A stretch of DNA of 64,000 bases from Emergomyces orientalis (Eukaryota > Ascomycota > Eurotiomycetes > Onygenales > Ajellomycetaceae). Under the pieces are notes generated by a model. It was given only the letters and a program-made list of their open reading frames with translations. It did not search any database and was not told the DNA's origin. Both the position numbers and the translations under genes were made by a program. Below, in pieces: positions 11,500 to 24,200 of the stretch. The stretch spans positions 1,364,001 through 1,428,000 of the forward strand of contig MOWL01000045.1 of NCBI GenBank assembly GCA_002110485.1, in the 5' to 3' direction. Each line of letters starts with the position of its first letter. Position 1 is the first letter of the stretch.

Positions 11500-12327
11500 A
11501 TGTTGGCATTTGCTCTACCCTCCGGGGACCCTACTCCTATTATGGCTACTGACGGTCGTGAGTGCGCAATTTTTTATCTTATACCCAAATTTTTATACCC
11601 AAACCATTGGGTCCAGTTTATACGCTTACTGACTTTTGCTGCAGTCAACGATGCCCGGGCGTTGAGGGTCACGGAATTAATGAATGACTTCCGAACAATA
11701 CAAGTCAATATCATCCAGCTTAGAACAAACCCTCCCCCCACGGAACAATTCAGTGAAGGATATGTCGTAATGAACCAATGTCTTGCTGAGGCGCAAAGCC
11801 TCCTCAATTTACCCTTTAACACAACTTCACAAGGCTCATCTACCGAAGACGACAGTGATGTGAAAGCACATCTCCAGAGGTAAAAGAACTCTGAAACCTA
11901 CAGAAACCTTAATACCCTAGGAGGACCATTTCCTAATTGGCATCTAATTATCCAGGGTAATCGTCGACGCAAGTGCTCGACGTTTCCAAGCACACAGAAT
12001 ATACCTCAGAATGGCTGCAGCGAGTCGATGGGTATTGCATCGAGGTCAGGCGCTTCAAGGCCAAAAGACGAGCGCTCAGAATATTAGCGGCTTACGCGAA
12101 GCGAATGAAGCTCTTCATTCTGTGAGATTTTTCCCATGTCGAGATTTCCCATCTTCACTAAAGCGCGGCCCCGAACTGACGATGACTACCTTCCCCAGGA
12201 GCTCGCAAGCATAACCGACAACCTTGTGGTCAATGATTTACGATCCGCCGATATCCGTGCCGGCTACTGGCTCGGCGAAGATCCACCATTAAGCACCATT
12301 TTAAACTGGATTTATTCGCAAAACTAA
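11500..12327 (+). CDS. Uncharacterised conserved-looking fungal protein, four exons
   Basis: Exons 11500-11557, 11645-11879, 11956-12121 and 12199-12327 give 195 residues; starting at the internal ATG 11542 (MATDGLNDARALRV) would give 181, and that ATG has G at +4. Donors are GTGAGT, GTAAAA and GTGAGA, and acceptors are CAG throughout. All phases agree and the frame stays open to a TAA, which is strong internal evidence for a real gene. The product looks helical and soluble: a first helical block (~20-65, TELMNDFRTIQVNIIQL), a Ser/Thr/Asp-rich linker (~75-90), a basic block (~95-125, DASARRFQAHRIYLRMAAASRWVLHRG), and a C-terminal block with GYWLGEDPPLSTILNWIYSQN. No signal peptide or membrane segment. 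I do not recognise a family and assign no function. Confidence 0.65.
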
Positions 12328-15300
12328 AAACTACACCGTTTGACGCTACTGTGTCCTACTACCGGGAACAAAAAGAATTATCTGCTGCGATACCATCGAC
12401 TTCTCACGATTATATCTTGCTCGTTTTCTTCTGTGGCTGGAAACGAAAGAAAAGTGAAACAAAAGCTCCCGTTTTTGAGTTTGCTGCTATATACCCTTGG
12501 TTGACTTTTTATCTTCCCTTTCATAAATTTTTTGGCATAGAACCGACTTGCCCCTTCATGGATTTGCTCCAGCGCCATTGTTTTGTTTTGGATACTTTTG
12601 GTGCCCTGCATACCTGCATACCTGGACGGATTATGTTGTGATGGTTATGTTTATGAAGCGACTCATGACTGCGTGCATTACCGTCACGACGAATAATAAT
12701 TTAGCGGGCGTGGTGGGGAGTGACGACAGGGAGGACTGGAATCCTCTTAGGAGAAATGCTGGCCTTTCTCATGTTACATTTGTCGCGTTCTTCTTCTTCC
12801 TGGACGGATTCGGTCCAAACTTTTGCCTTTTTTTGCCGCTTTCTTCTTTTTACTGGTGTTTTAATAGATCATACTTTTTTCTTCTTCTCGAGCGTCATTT
12901 TAGTTCTTGCGTTAGTTTTCTGGTATTGGGATAGGATCCATGGGTTTGCTTGTGCCTATCTTTTCCTTTGGGGGATTAGGCATTATTTTCTAAATCGTTT
13001 TTGGTTACGCATTTTTGGAACTGGGGTTTTTCTTTTTTTTCCTTGGTTTTGTTTTGGGCGAACCCGGGTGGCGAGCATCTAAACTTTTTATTTTGGGACA
13101 CTTAGCTCGGAGATCTTTCTGGATCCTGAATTTTTTTCTTTTTTTAACTGCTGGACGGCTGAATATGATAGTTTAATAGCATTGGTTTCCAATTTTTTTG
13201 CTTTATTTGTTTACTTTGTCTCTCAGATGATTCTAGCCCTAGAGTTGATTGCTGCACGATGATGAAGAATATTAATCAGCATCAACCCCCAGAACAATCG
13301 CACATTTCTTCGCAGGCTGACAAGACAAACGAGCAAACACCCCTCCCAATCAATTGTTTTTCCGGCCCTATGGGAACGGGGAAACACATGTTTTGTACGC
13401 ACGTAGGAAGTTCACCCCAACACCTGTGCAGATATGCAGCACTCCCCCTCACCTCGTTGCATTTGTGCGCTTCTAGCACGTATTTGCGCACTACCCGCGG
13501 AATGATGAGGTATTTCATTTATGGGGTCGTGCATATCTTTCGCCACAGTGGCCCCATTGACTAAAATCGATCGAACGTATAGCCACTAACCTAGGTACCT
13601 ACCTACTAAGATATGCCAATTTCTCCGACGAACGGAGGAATCGGGTTGACGTTGACGTTCCTCCAACAAACTTTGACTAGGGCGTCAGGACTGTTCGAGA
13701 GTTCATGCAGATCTCTCTGTTTATCTATCCGACCGATACTTTTTCTGCTTGGATTTGGTTCCCGTTTTTCATTGTCTAACTTTTTCCTTGTTACTATGTG
13801 TTTTATAGTTGACTCCTCTATTATTATTTACCTTTGCCTTCAAAAGTTGATAGTAACCAATTACCATTTTGGACATAGTCTGCTGTTGCTCCTCGCATGA
13901 TGCAATTCATCGATTGCTTGGAAATGAAGAGCTTCCTCTTTTAGCCGCTATTTAACCGAGTAACCTGCCTAGGTTAAAAATATATATATATATATATAGT
14001 CTTTTAAGAAGTTCGATTTTCTCCCACCAATCGGCCTAAATAAAGACCAGGGTCAAAAACTCTTTAAGCACGCGGTCGGAAGAGCAGTTTTGCCACACAC
14101 AGGAACCTGAAGATCTGCGCGCCATACACCCATGCATGGGCCGAGCTTATCCCATATCAACGTGCAGTTTTGTGCGAAATCATTGAGCTGAAGGTAAAAG
14201 TATAAAAATGGGGAAGCGGTTACTAATATCATCTAGATAGGCTTTTCGCTCCCCTTGCTGCATCTTTTTTGACATTTCTTTAAACTTCGACTTCGTAGCC
14301 AATTGCGCCATTTTGGGCTAGAAGTACGTACTACCTAGGTAGGTCCTCCTGTATACATTAGTGGATATACTCAAATCAATATGATCACAGGTTGTGTTTC
14401 AATCAACTCTATCAAAAGCGCAAAACAAAATAAGAAGCCAATGATTGAATAGCTCGCTTATGCTAGCTAGCTAGGGATTGTAGCAATGTCAAGATCATCC
14501 AAAAGATCAAAATTCTTCTTTCCCTCTAATGCAGCCTCCACGCCATCAGATCCATGGACAGCTGGCTGGCTTGGTATTTTGGCATTGTTCCAAAGGTTCC
14601 AGGGTTGTTTGTTTCTTACGTACCTGCTTAGGAAACTTCCAAGATTTGTCGGATTCCCTCGGCTCAACCGGCGAGCGCGGCGCTAATTTTGGTGCTATAC
14701 CCGTTTCAGCCTAGCATTTTACTTTGAAATATTTGGTTTGCCAAGCCTCCCTGATAGCCCATTTCTCTGATTGGTCAATGTAAATGGCTAAGCCACAAGT
14801 GGTCCGTGCCGAGATCGATAGGGACAAAACAAAGTTGTGGCTGTGTGGCGGTGCAACACCCGCACTGTCGATTGTGGAATTTTTTGGGCCAGTTCATGGG
14901 GTGTGATAGTTGCAATTGGGATGGTTAACTAATGTGGATAGTGACAGCGACGATGATGATTATTGAGGCTGGGGATTTTCTTCTTGTCGCTGCTTGTTCA
15001 GGTAAGCCATTTGCCCGGCCCAACCGTTTCATGGGAAGAAAAAAAGGAGGCGGGCAAGGGCGACTATTCAGGTTCATCTACAGCGACTATTGAAACATTG
15101 AAACGGCGAACGCGCAATTGATCACATCACATTGAATGGAGTACCTATTGCAAAGGCATGCTTTTTGTTTTATTTTCCATTGAGGCTGAGGGAGGGAGGA
15201 TTTCAAATCCCCCAGCCGTTTCTTGCCTTCCGTGGTTGGGGGGAGAAAAAAACTATATTTTTGATAGCGAAATCTAGCCAGCTTGGGGTGTTGTTGAACC

Positions 15301-16794
15301 GGCTTCCCGTTCAACCGATGTGGCTATTATACATTTTTAATCTAAACGTAGAGGGGAAGACATTTTTTTTCCCCAATGGATTGTATCTGTGAGAGGCAGG
15401 GGCCACACGTGGCAGAAAATAGATCATCGATACCGATTACTACTACCTGCGCATATCCAATAATATAAGGCTATGGTATCGTCTGGTTACCAAGCAAACG
15501 GATATCAGGGGGCTAAATGGAATGCAGTAGACCCCAGCAGTATGGGAGGGAGAACAGCGGGGAAATGGGTGGCGCTGGATAGTTCCCCAGTGTTATTGAT
15601 TTCTGTGTTCTCTTCAATTAAAACAATGAAAATCCGAGGTTACCTCTCCTGGGGCTGATATGTTTCTATTTGCCGCTCGCTAGAGAAAATAGAAGAAACT
15701 GAAGTAATCTTTTCAAGGGTTTGCCTCTCAATTTCCGGAGAGGTGTCGTCAGCGTCATGGAATGCTTTGCCGATCTTCCGAGATATAATTACACATGCGC
15801 GCTTCCGAATGTAGAACAACGTCCCGAGTGGAGGTGTGCGATTGCTCCTCCTGTTGGCAGGGTTGGTAGGGTAGGGTTACGCAGAGCGTTCATGTTGTGC
15901 ATATCACGCCGTGACAAGGGGCCATGCACAGGGTATCATATTTTCTTTTTATTCTCCTTGGTTCCGAAGGTGGCGATTTGGCCGTATACAGCTTGCTATA
16001 TTAAAGCATTCGAAATGACTTATATTCCCTGGTCTGCCTCAAAACGCGTATAAACAGCTCGAGTCATGGAGAGGGGAAATGCTTCGTTCTAAGTTCTATA
16101 TCAGCTGGCTAAAGTTAAGCTTACCGCGGGAATCCCGATACTAAGAAGGAACGCATCTGGTTCCAAGTTTTTCTGACAAATGGCTCAGGTGAGCTCTGCG
16201 AAGATAACTGGGAATACCTTGGTAATTAGTGCGCAGGGAAGGTAGCAGTGAATAGACGGCAAAGGATACCGTATGGAAAATAAATCAGCCGGGAGTTGCC
16301 TTTGGCGTTGAGTGAATAGTGGTCACCCTCGTGGTTGAGATGCAATTGTAAATAAGTAGTCATCTGTTCACATTTATTGGCTGTTGCGAAAGTTGGTACG
16401 CCCTGGAATAGGGTCTTTGCAATTGAGACCCTTATCAGATAGACGGGGAAATAACACTAGGTGAAAGATGGCTCCAGCATACCGTTCGAAAGGTTGTGGT
16501 AGGTATGAATTTCGTAGATAGCGTGTCGGCTAAATCCGACTTCAGGTTAATACTTGCCTTGTCATTGGAAAGAGAGCAGAAGAGGATATTGCGGAAAAAA
16601 AGAAAAAAAATTTATGCCATAACATTGCATACAGTTTTAAAAAGAGATATGTTTTTCGCGAGGTTTTTTTTTTTTTTTTTTTTTTTGAGAATCTGCTATG
16701 TAGTGCTCCATTATTTTGCTATGGTGTATCTATGCATAACGCAGAAACTTTCATCACAAGAATAACCCATCCCAAGCAAAAAGAAAACTCCCAT
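12328..16794. other. Long gene-free region, 4.5 kb
   Basis: No gene supported on either strand. It contains a T-rich plus-strand stretch (12780-13250), a (TA)n tract at 13980-13998, three palindromic CCTAGG-type sites (13588-13599, 13961-13976, 14331-14344) and a 23-T run at 16664-16686. Short open frames at 13259-13564, 14467-14667 and 15721-16053 show no recognisable domain or splice-consistent extension. It may contain a non-coding transcript, long 3' flank, or decayed sequence. No terminal repeats or target-site duplications were seen. Confidence 0.5.
13980..13998. repeat. (TA)n microsatellite
   Basis: An uninterrupted alternating TA run of about 19 bases, immediately after a TAACCTGCCTAGGTTA inverted repeat at 13961-13976. 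Confidence 0.85.
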
Positions 16795-17574
16795 TCAGAA
16801 TCCTGCAAGAAAGTTAATCAATTAGTAAATTTTGCCTCACAAATATGCTGATTCCTTATCATTAAAATAGCCTGGCTGCGAGTTTATACGTACTCAGAGG
16901 GGTGAAGAACCATTTGTTCTTTCCGCTCGTGTACCGTTCCTCCAAAGACTTCTTGACGACCTTCTTGGCCTCTTCCCGTTGCGACACCTCCTTGAACGTA
17001 TCATTCGTGACAGCACCCTTCAGTCCTTCGAGTTCGAGCGTGTAGCGAGTGGGCATGAGATGGTTGTAGTTGACGGTCTTGATGAATGGCTTGACCTTGC
17101 TTCGCTTCGCGACCTTCTTGGCTCCCATCCGGCGGGTCACTTTCGAGGGATATCGCTCAATACCGGCAACGAGGGCATAGGGGAATGGGTGGGCCTTTGA
17201 GCCGGTGTCGTATGGCTGAATGATTACGACCTGATAATGTCGGAAAGAAGAAGAAAATGTCAGTTGTGGTTGCGAATTTCTGGATGAAGATATATATATA
17301 TATATATCCTTCTTCTTTTTGCGAATTGATATCCCCATATCTCCCCAATTTTCTCCCCGCCCTCTTTTCAAAACCCCTTTAAACAATCCCATGGCAGCCA
17401 ATATCCCTTCAAAGATCCCAGGAGAGGAGTTTTCGCGTACCTTCTTGCCGGCATAACGTCCTCGTGTGATGATGGCCACACGGCCCACTTTCATGACTGT
17501 TTTCTCATTGTCAGCGGGATAAAAAATCCAGATACCTCCCAAACAATGATAGACGGAACGAACGTACACTTCAT
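16795..17574 (-). CDS. RPL27: 60S ribosomal protein eL27
   Basis: Minus-strand exons 17574-17568, 17496-17441, 17230-16894 and 16802-16795 give 135 residues, the family length. The first exon is ATGAAGT (7 nt) and the last is only 8 nt, encoding the final part of Arg, then Phe and the stop. The joined protein begins MKFMKVGRVAIITRGRYAGKKVVIIQPYD, a KOW-type start, and contains HPFPYALVAGIERYP, AKRSKVKPFIKTVNYNHLMPTRYTL, SQREEAKKVVKKSLEERY and ends WFFTPLRF, all hallmarks of eL27. It is a structural protein of the large ribosomal subunit. Intron 2 (17440-17231) contains a (TA)n run at 17289-17307. Upstream on the minus strand lie a CCAAT box (about 17703-17707) and a TCACGTGA palindrome (17766-17773), both plausible promoter sites. 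Confidence 0.96.
17289..17307. repeat. (TA)n microsatellite in RPL27 intron 2
   Basis: Alternating AT run of about 19 bases within the 210 nt second intron of the eL27 gene. It does not touch the splice sites. Confidence 0.85.
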
Positions 17575-18247
17575 TTTTCAAAAGTCCTGACGGTCGTGAG
17601 CGAGGTCGACGGGTGGTGTTGGTGTGCTGAGTCGGTGGTTTGTCGTTATCCTCCACTCTCTTTTTTCGAGGTGAGCGGGAGGAGTTTGTGTGCTCCGAAT
17701 TGATTGGTCCGCTTACCGACTAAAGACGCTAACCGTGTCGGGCAAATTTCTCCAGCATGTCAATATCACGTGAGTTACAGTCACAGGTTCTGTCTTGGCG
17801 TTGGCTGGTCTCCTGGTAACCCGGGAGCCGTTAAAGCAGCGCGTGTTTGTTTACATCGTCAGCTGCCAAGCCCTGGGTCATATCAAACTATATCCCTCCA
17901 CGCCTGTCGCTACGCTACATCCAAGGTTCACCTTCACACTTACTTTCCTCTGTGTATGACTTCTGCCTCATCTTTTGAATTGTCTGCTTACTTTTGTTTA
18001 TTTGAGTTTTGCGCACTGCTTGTTGTTATTTGAAGATCGTTTTGCTTTTTTTATATTACAAAACCTCTCCCATCTATCAAGGGCCTCCTGTGCTAGTGCT
18101 TCCTAAATACGCTGAGACAATGCTCTTTGTGGCATAGAGACACTTGTACCTACATATCCACACGATAGAGCTAAACGTGTGCCGCCCCCAATCTTGTGAA
18201 CGGTTGGATTTTGGTATTGTTGTTGGCAAAAAGAGGAAAGTTTGGTT
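17575..18247. promoter_or_regulatory. Divergent promoter region RPL27 / coiled-coil gene
   Basis: A 673 bp divergent spacer. On the RPL27 side a CCAAT box (minus strand, about 130 bp from the ATG) and the palindrome TCACGTGA at 17766-17773 (about 190 bp) are visible. TCACGTGA is the core of Cbf1-type bHLH sites. Binding here is inferred, not shown. Confidence 0.5.
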
Positions 18248-21200
18248 ATGAAACCAATTGAAATGGAACCGTCTCGCGATCGAGAACTGGTTCTGAAAGA
18301 CCGGCACTCTTTCTCAGAGATGGCTAACCGACCGGCTATTCCAATGTACGTTAAGCACACATCATTATTTTTTTATAGAATGCATATACCTCAACCGAAG
18401 AATGAATCTAACATCATCTGTTTTACGGAACCGTAGGTGGGACAGTGCCGACCCAGAAAGAGCTCCTCCCCCACTACCCTTAAATCCAGGTTCGGGTAGT
18501 CCCACAACCCGACCCAATGTTTCTGCATCTATACAGGCTGTTGCCGCAGCCTTGTCAGAGAAAAGCAATGAAAATATTCCAAGCTCTTACACAACCAATC
18601 CCATGCCACTGAAGTCATCGCCAGAGAAATCCCTGGTCAAAGGACAATTCCATAAACGCATACAGTCACTTCAGCCGGCAGCAAACAGCCGCGAACTCAC
18701 AACCTACACGGAACGGCGCTCTCCAGAGAGAAATTCCCGGGCAAGCCCATTTGACGCTGACGGGGGACGAACGCGAGAAAAAAGCCCCACTCGTCCGAAG
18801 ACCCCGATTTCTGCTGGGAATGATCCTTCCAATTTTCGTGCATCGAACCGCTATCTCTCCAAACCGATCCTTGGAGAGAACACTCCTCCGTCAGCTACAA
18901 TGCTTGCATTGCAGAATATGCAGCTCCCAATCGAGATAGAATCCCCTACCAAGGGCGCTACCAACCACACCCCCCCGCGGCAGCCTCAGGATTTGGATTT
19001 CCTATCCGTCCAAATTTCGAGTTTAACTTCTATCGCTACGGCCTTGCAACAAGAAATGGCACAGCTAAGCAACCGCAGTAAAGATAATGCCACCGATCTA
19101 GTCAGTCTCAAAGCTGCGACAAATGCTCGGGATGAAGATATACGTCGAAGTCTCAAAGACCTGGCAACAAATCTAACCGGCAAGTTCCTCGAAAACGAGT
19201 CTTCAAGGTCTACTGGCCCTTACCTCCATTCTGGTTCTGGCGTATTCATGCTCGATAACAAAGCCCATGATGCAACATCTCCCTGCTCTAAGAAAAGCTA
19301 CACGATCCCCCGGATGCAAAGTCCCAACAGCTTCGCAGCCACGATAGAGAGGGAGCTAACTGCCTCACCTTCCATTTCGACGGATGGCTCTGCGAGCATT
19401 GCGTTGCTGGAAAAGGTCTTGCGCGAGATGGCCACAAAGGAGGGTCAGGAGAAGCTTCTCAAGCTGATGGACGAAGTGAAATCCAGACCCAGTGGGGGTC
19501 AGAATGCCGACAACACCATGTCCCGAATGCTCTCAGAGATCCTCAATCTAGTCAGAGAAAATTCTAACAGTCACGCCCTTGTACGTTCAAGACAGATTGC
19601 CAGCGAGAATGGCACCAGTGACAAACCCCCATCCCTAGATTTTGGCTATGAGACTCCACGGTCAGGTCCTTTAAGCCGTAACGCGGAGATGGAGACTCCT
19701 AACAGAAACAAAATCCGTAGCTTGGACAATGGTTCCCCAACCCAAGCCACTGACGCCCTTTCCGAGGAAATTTTAACCATTCTCCAAAGGGTCAAAAGTA
19801 GTGTCGCCGACGGTGGTGGTTTGACCAACGAAGTCAAAGCGCTCGTACGAGAACTCAGAGGCGAGGTTTTGGGAATGGGAAGGGAGATCGCGCGGAAACT
19901 AGAGGAAGCCGACGCGGGGCGGGTATCGGAGCAACAGGTACCACCAGGCGCTAGGGCAAAAGAAGTCGCACATATTGTAAACGGTGCTCTAGCCGACCTG
20001 AGGGTGCACATGGAACAGGTTATAAGCGAAAACCAACACCAGTTATCATCGAGAATTCCTCGCGCTATTGACGGCCAAGAGGTGTATATGGCTGTTCAGA
20101 AGGCACTCGAAGACCATCCTCTACCGGAGATTGCTCCTCCCCAGATAACCGGTTCAGTCTTGGAAAGGGAAGAAATCCTCGAAGCCGTTAGGGAGGCATG
20201 GGAGACGTACAAGCCAGAGATTGAACTGCAAAACTTTGGGCTTGAGCGGGACGAAATTTTGGAATGTTTGAGTGAAGGCTTGAAAGCCTATCAGCCTCCA
20301 AAAGATCCAGCTGAACCAGCCATCACCTACAATGAGGTTCTCGAAGCGGTCCAACAGGGCTTAGAAAATTTTACGCCGCCGCGTATTGAAACTGATGGAG
20401 CAATAACGAGGGAGGAAATTACTGCAACGATAAGGGATTGCCTGGAAAGTTTCGAGTGGCCAGTCCCTCCTACCGTGCTTGACAGAGAAGCCGCTATCAA
20501 TCGCGATGATGTATTGAATGCTGTCAAAGAGGGCTTAGCTACTCAAGATGGATTTTCCAAAGAGATTGAATTCAACCGGGAGGACATCACAGAAGCCGTA
20601 AGGGCCGGGCTCGATGAGGTTTCCGGGTCGTTGCACAACAACGTCAGCAACCAATTCTTGGACCAGCTTCATTCCTTGCTAGGTGAGATGAAAGATGAGT
20701 TCAAGCAGTATTCTGCCGCCAACGGAAGAGATACGGAGCAGGTGCTCGATGCTATCAAGGACGGGCTCGAGGCCCTCAGAGGCGAAATCGAATCCTATGT
20801 AGATCGTGCATCAGATGTCACCGGGAAAGACGAGATTATTCATACCGTTAAGGATGGATTCCACCTGCTGCAGTCAGACCTTGAAAAGTCCATTGCTGAA
20901 GCTGCTCGAGTATCCGACGGTGGCCACTCTAATACCGTCGAACTGCTAGACGCTATGGAAAAGGAGTTCGAGCATCTCCGGCAAACGATGAGTAACCTGT
21001 TGGTTCGGAACAGCGTCTCGAGCGATAAGGACGAGATTTTAGATGCCATTCGCGACATTGCAGAAAGCGATAATTCAAAAGATAACAGCACGGAAATTTC
21101 TCAGATGGTTAAAGACGAGTTCGAGCATTTGCGTGAAACCCTGACTCTCACTATTATGAAACCAAATTCGTCCCTTGAAAGGGAGGAGCTGATTTCTATT

Positions 21201-24200
21201 CTCAGAGAGAGTTTTGAAGCGATCCAGGAAGAGCAAAACAGGAGGAAAGATGGAAATGAGAGTGTTATTTCAAACACCGGGGAACTTCTCGATGCCTTCC
21301 ACGACGGAATCGATATCCTCCGTTCAGATATGGAAAAGATTATAAATAGGCCAGCCGGTACCAGCACAAGTGAGGAGTTTCTCGATTCACTAAGAGACGG
21401 TTTAGCTAGTGTAAGGGCTGAAATTGAACAACTCCGTCATGACCAGAAAGAGGCCGAAGAAACACAGACAATACGCGGCCAAGAGGTCATGCTTGCGAAC
21501 GAATCCTCCATTGGAAATGATATTGAAAGCCTGAAAGTTCTCGTTACGCAGCTCCAGATCAAGGTTGAAGCGATTGATCCCCGGCCAGCGGACTCCGAAA
21601 ATGAAGCCAATCTTGTGAAAAAAGATGACCTTGTTGATGTCCTAAACTCTATTAAGGAAGTGCAGGAATTAGTGATTGAAGTTGCCAGCCGTGAAACTCC
21701 CACAGCGGTAATGGACGAAAACGCTGCCAAAAAGGAAGATACAGATGCCATTGAAACTCTGCTCATAAACATGAAAGCCAAGGTTGACGAGCTAGCAGAA
21801 ACGGGTGGCTCGGGTGGAATGACGGCGGAGCGAGCAGATGCGTTGGAGGTACTCACCAAGGAGACCAAGGACATCTTAGACGGCTTTGCTGCTCACGTGG
21901 AAACACATGGTGCATCCAAGTCAGAGCTAGGGAATCTTGAAACCATCATTAAGGATATCTGGATTGTTGTAGAAGACTTGAAAACAAACTCTGCGCCAGC
22001 CGAAGACACCTCAGAGAAAGTGCTCAAGGAAGATGTACGAACCCTCGAGGCCATGCTGCTTGAAATAAAATCGCAACTTGAGGACTTCGTCCTTCCCGAC
22101 ATAGAAACCCTCCCGACCAAAGACGACATCGGTGCCATCTGCCACCTGGTAACCGAGTTTAAGGAAAAAGTGGAGGTGGAAAACGACCTCACGGCTCAGG
22201 CATTTGAGTCCCGAAAGATTGAGCATGGTGGATTAGCGGAGAAAATTGAAGAGGCTAAGCAGCTGATCAATGACCTGAAAGATGCACTCAAGAGCAAGCT
22301 CACAGACAGTGACGAAGGCCTCGTCGACATCAAGACAATTCTGGAGGTGTTGAGTGATTCGTCAGAATCATTCGCTACGGCTGAGAGTCTCAAAGAGCTC
22401 AGCGACCTCGTCACTCGCGAATTCGATCGATCCCATGGTGATCGTGAGGCTGAAAAAATTGAAACGGCGGAAAGAGAAACTGCTACGTGTACGAAACAGG
22501 AAGAAGCCCGAGCAGCAATAGTACTGGACCTTGGGACGAAAATCGATGAGAAATTCGCTGAGGTGCTGGCCAAGTATGAGGATGCGCAGATGATGGTGGA
22601 TTCGAAATTCACCGCCATCGAGGAGCGAGATGTCCAAAGCCTAGACGCTTTGACAAACACCAAAAACATCGCGGAGGATCTCAAACTCGTCATTGGTGGC
22701 ATGGGGGATAGCGTATCCCAGGCTTGCGAAAGGATGAGCGACGATGCAAAAACCTTTTTCGATCGCGTTGATCAATCTTTTTCGAAAGTGGATGACCTCC
22801 GCGCTGATGTCCAATCGCAGCATGATCATCTCAAGGGAGAATTTGCGCGAGCACTTGAAGCAACAGATAGACTGGAAAGCCAACTCGCTAACTCGCATCC
22901 GGAAATCCTCAGCACCATCAAAGATATACTGTCTATTGTTGGCCAGCACTATGAGCATTCTCAGAAGACGAGCGAGGAACTTAAGCTAAACGTTTCAGCC
23001 ATCCCATCAGCCATCCCTCCTTTGTTACCAGCTCTTCCACCACCTCCGCTTCCAGCGGAGGCTCGAGAGATTGTTGTGCCTGAAAAGTATGATGATACGG
23101 AAGTACAATGCAAACTCAATACCCTCCTTGACCATGCTGCCACTACTGGTAAATCGATATCTCGGGTTGAAAAGCTGGACCAGATCCAAGACCAGATTAC
23201 GTCTACGGCAAATGAGCTTCGTGATATGATGGTAGCTCAATCAGCACTAATGGCTGAAAGTCGTGAGAAGAAGGATAAAGAGGCCCAAGAAATAGCCTTC
23301 GCGCTTGAGAAGAGGCTGGCACAAAAAGAGAAAGTGGAGGCAGAGGTTGTCGAACTGAATGATGAAAAGGAGTCTCTTTTCCGCACGGTCCAGGCGCTGA
23401 AAGAGGAAAAGGAAGGGCTTAGCAAACATAACGTCAAGCTCCACAAAGAGGTGGCTGGGCTCGAGACTGCGTTGCGCATACGGAGAGAAGAAATGCAGCT
23501 CATGGAAGAGCGTGCGGAAGGATTGGAGCGGAGGATTGTCGAAGGTGTCCTTGACCATGCGAGAAGCCTCCTGATCAGCCGGCCTGGCAGTACTCAGGCT
23601 ATGAATCTGAAACGAGTACCCAGTTCAGCCAGCACCGTGACGCGTGGAAGCGTTGCGAGCACCGCCAAAGAGAATAGCGTGCTCAGTAGCGGTGTTGGCA
23701 TGGCTCTCAAGCGGCGACGAAATCCTTTGAAATCCAATGCGGGATCCACCGTGTCATCCCACAGTAAGCAAGAGCGAAGAATTCTCAGCCTCAGCAACGT
23801 CACGGGAAACCAGAGGCCAACAGATCGACAAATACTCCCTGCGGCGAGGAGCGGATTGACCAACTTGAAGCGAAGCCATTCAGTCAAGTCGAGCTATCCC
23901 ATGCGCAAACCTTCATGGGATACGCGGAGCTCCATTGCAAATAAAGAAAACGAAATCGTCAAAGAGGAAGATGAGGAAGTAAGCGGCGACGAGAGCGATG
24001 CGGGAACAGAGAGGAGGACCAGCTACACTGGAACTTGCCCAGATAGCATGTCCTACGCGACTGGCAGTACACTATCTACTACGGATCGACAATCGAGCTA
24101 TTGCAGCTCCACCGACGGCTTGGTAGCCGCCGAACCGGGGAATTGGGACGAAGAAAGTGAAAGTGGAAGCGAAGGCGAACAGAGCCCGGATGAAGATGGG

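Noticed and set aside
13259..13564. 101-codon open frame in the gene-free block
   Set aside because: No recognisable domain, no start context or splicing support; it could be chance.
18402..18436. Start of the coiled-coil protein at the ATG at 18402
   Set aside because: That ATG lies within an intron; splicing from the exon at 18248-18345 gives a better N-terminus and a standard GTACGT/TAG intron.
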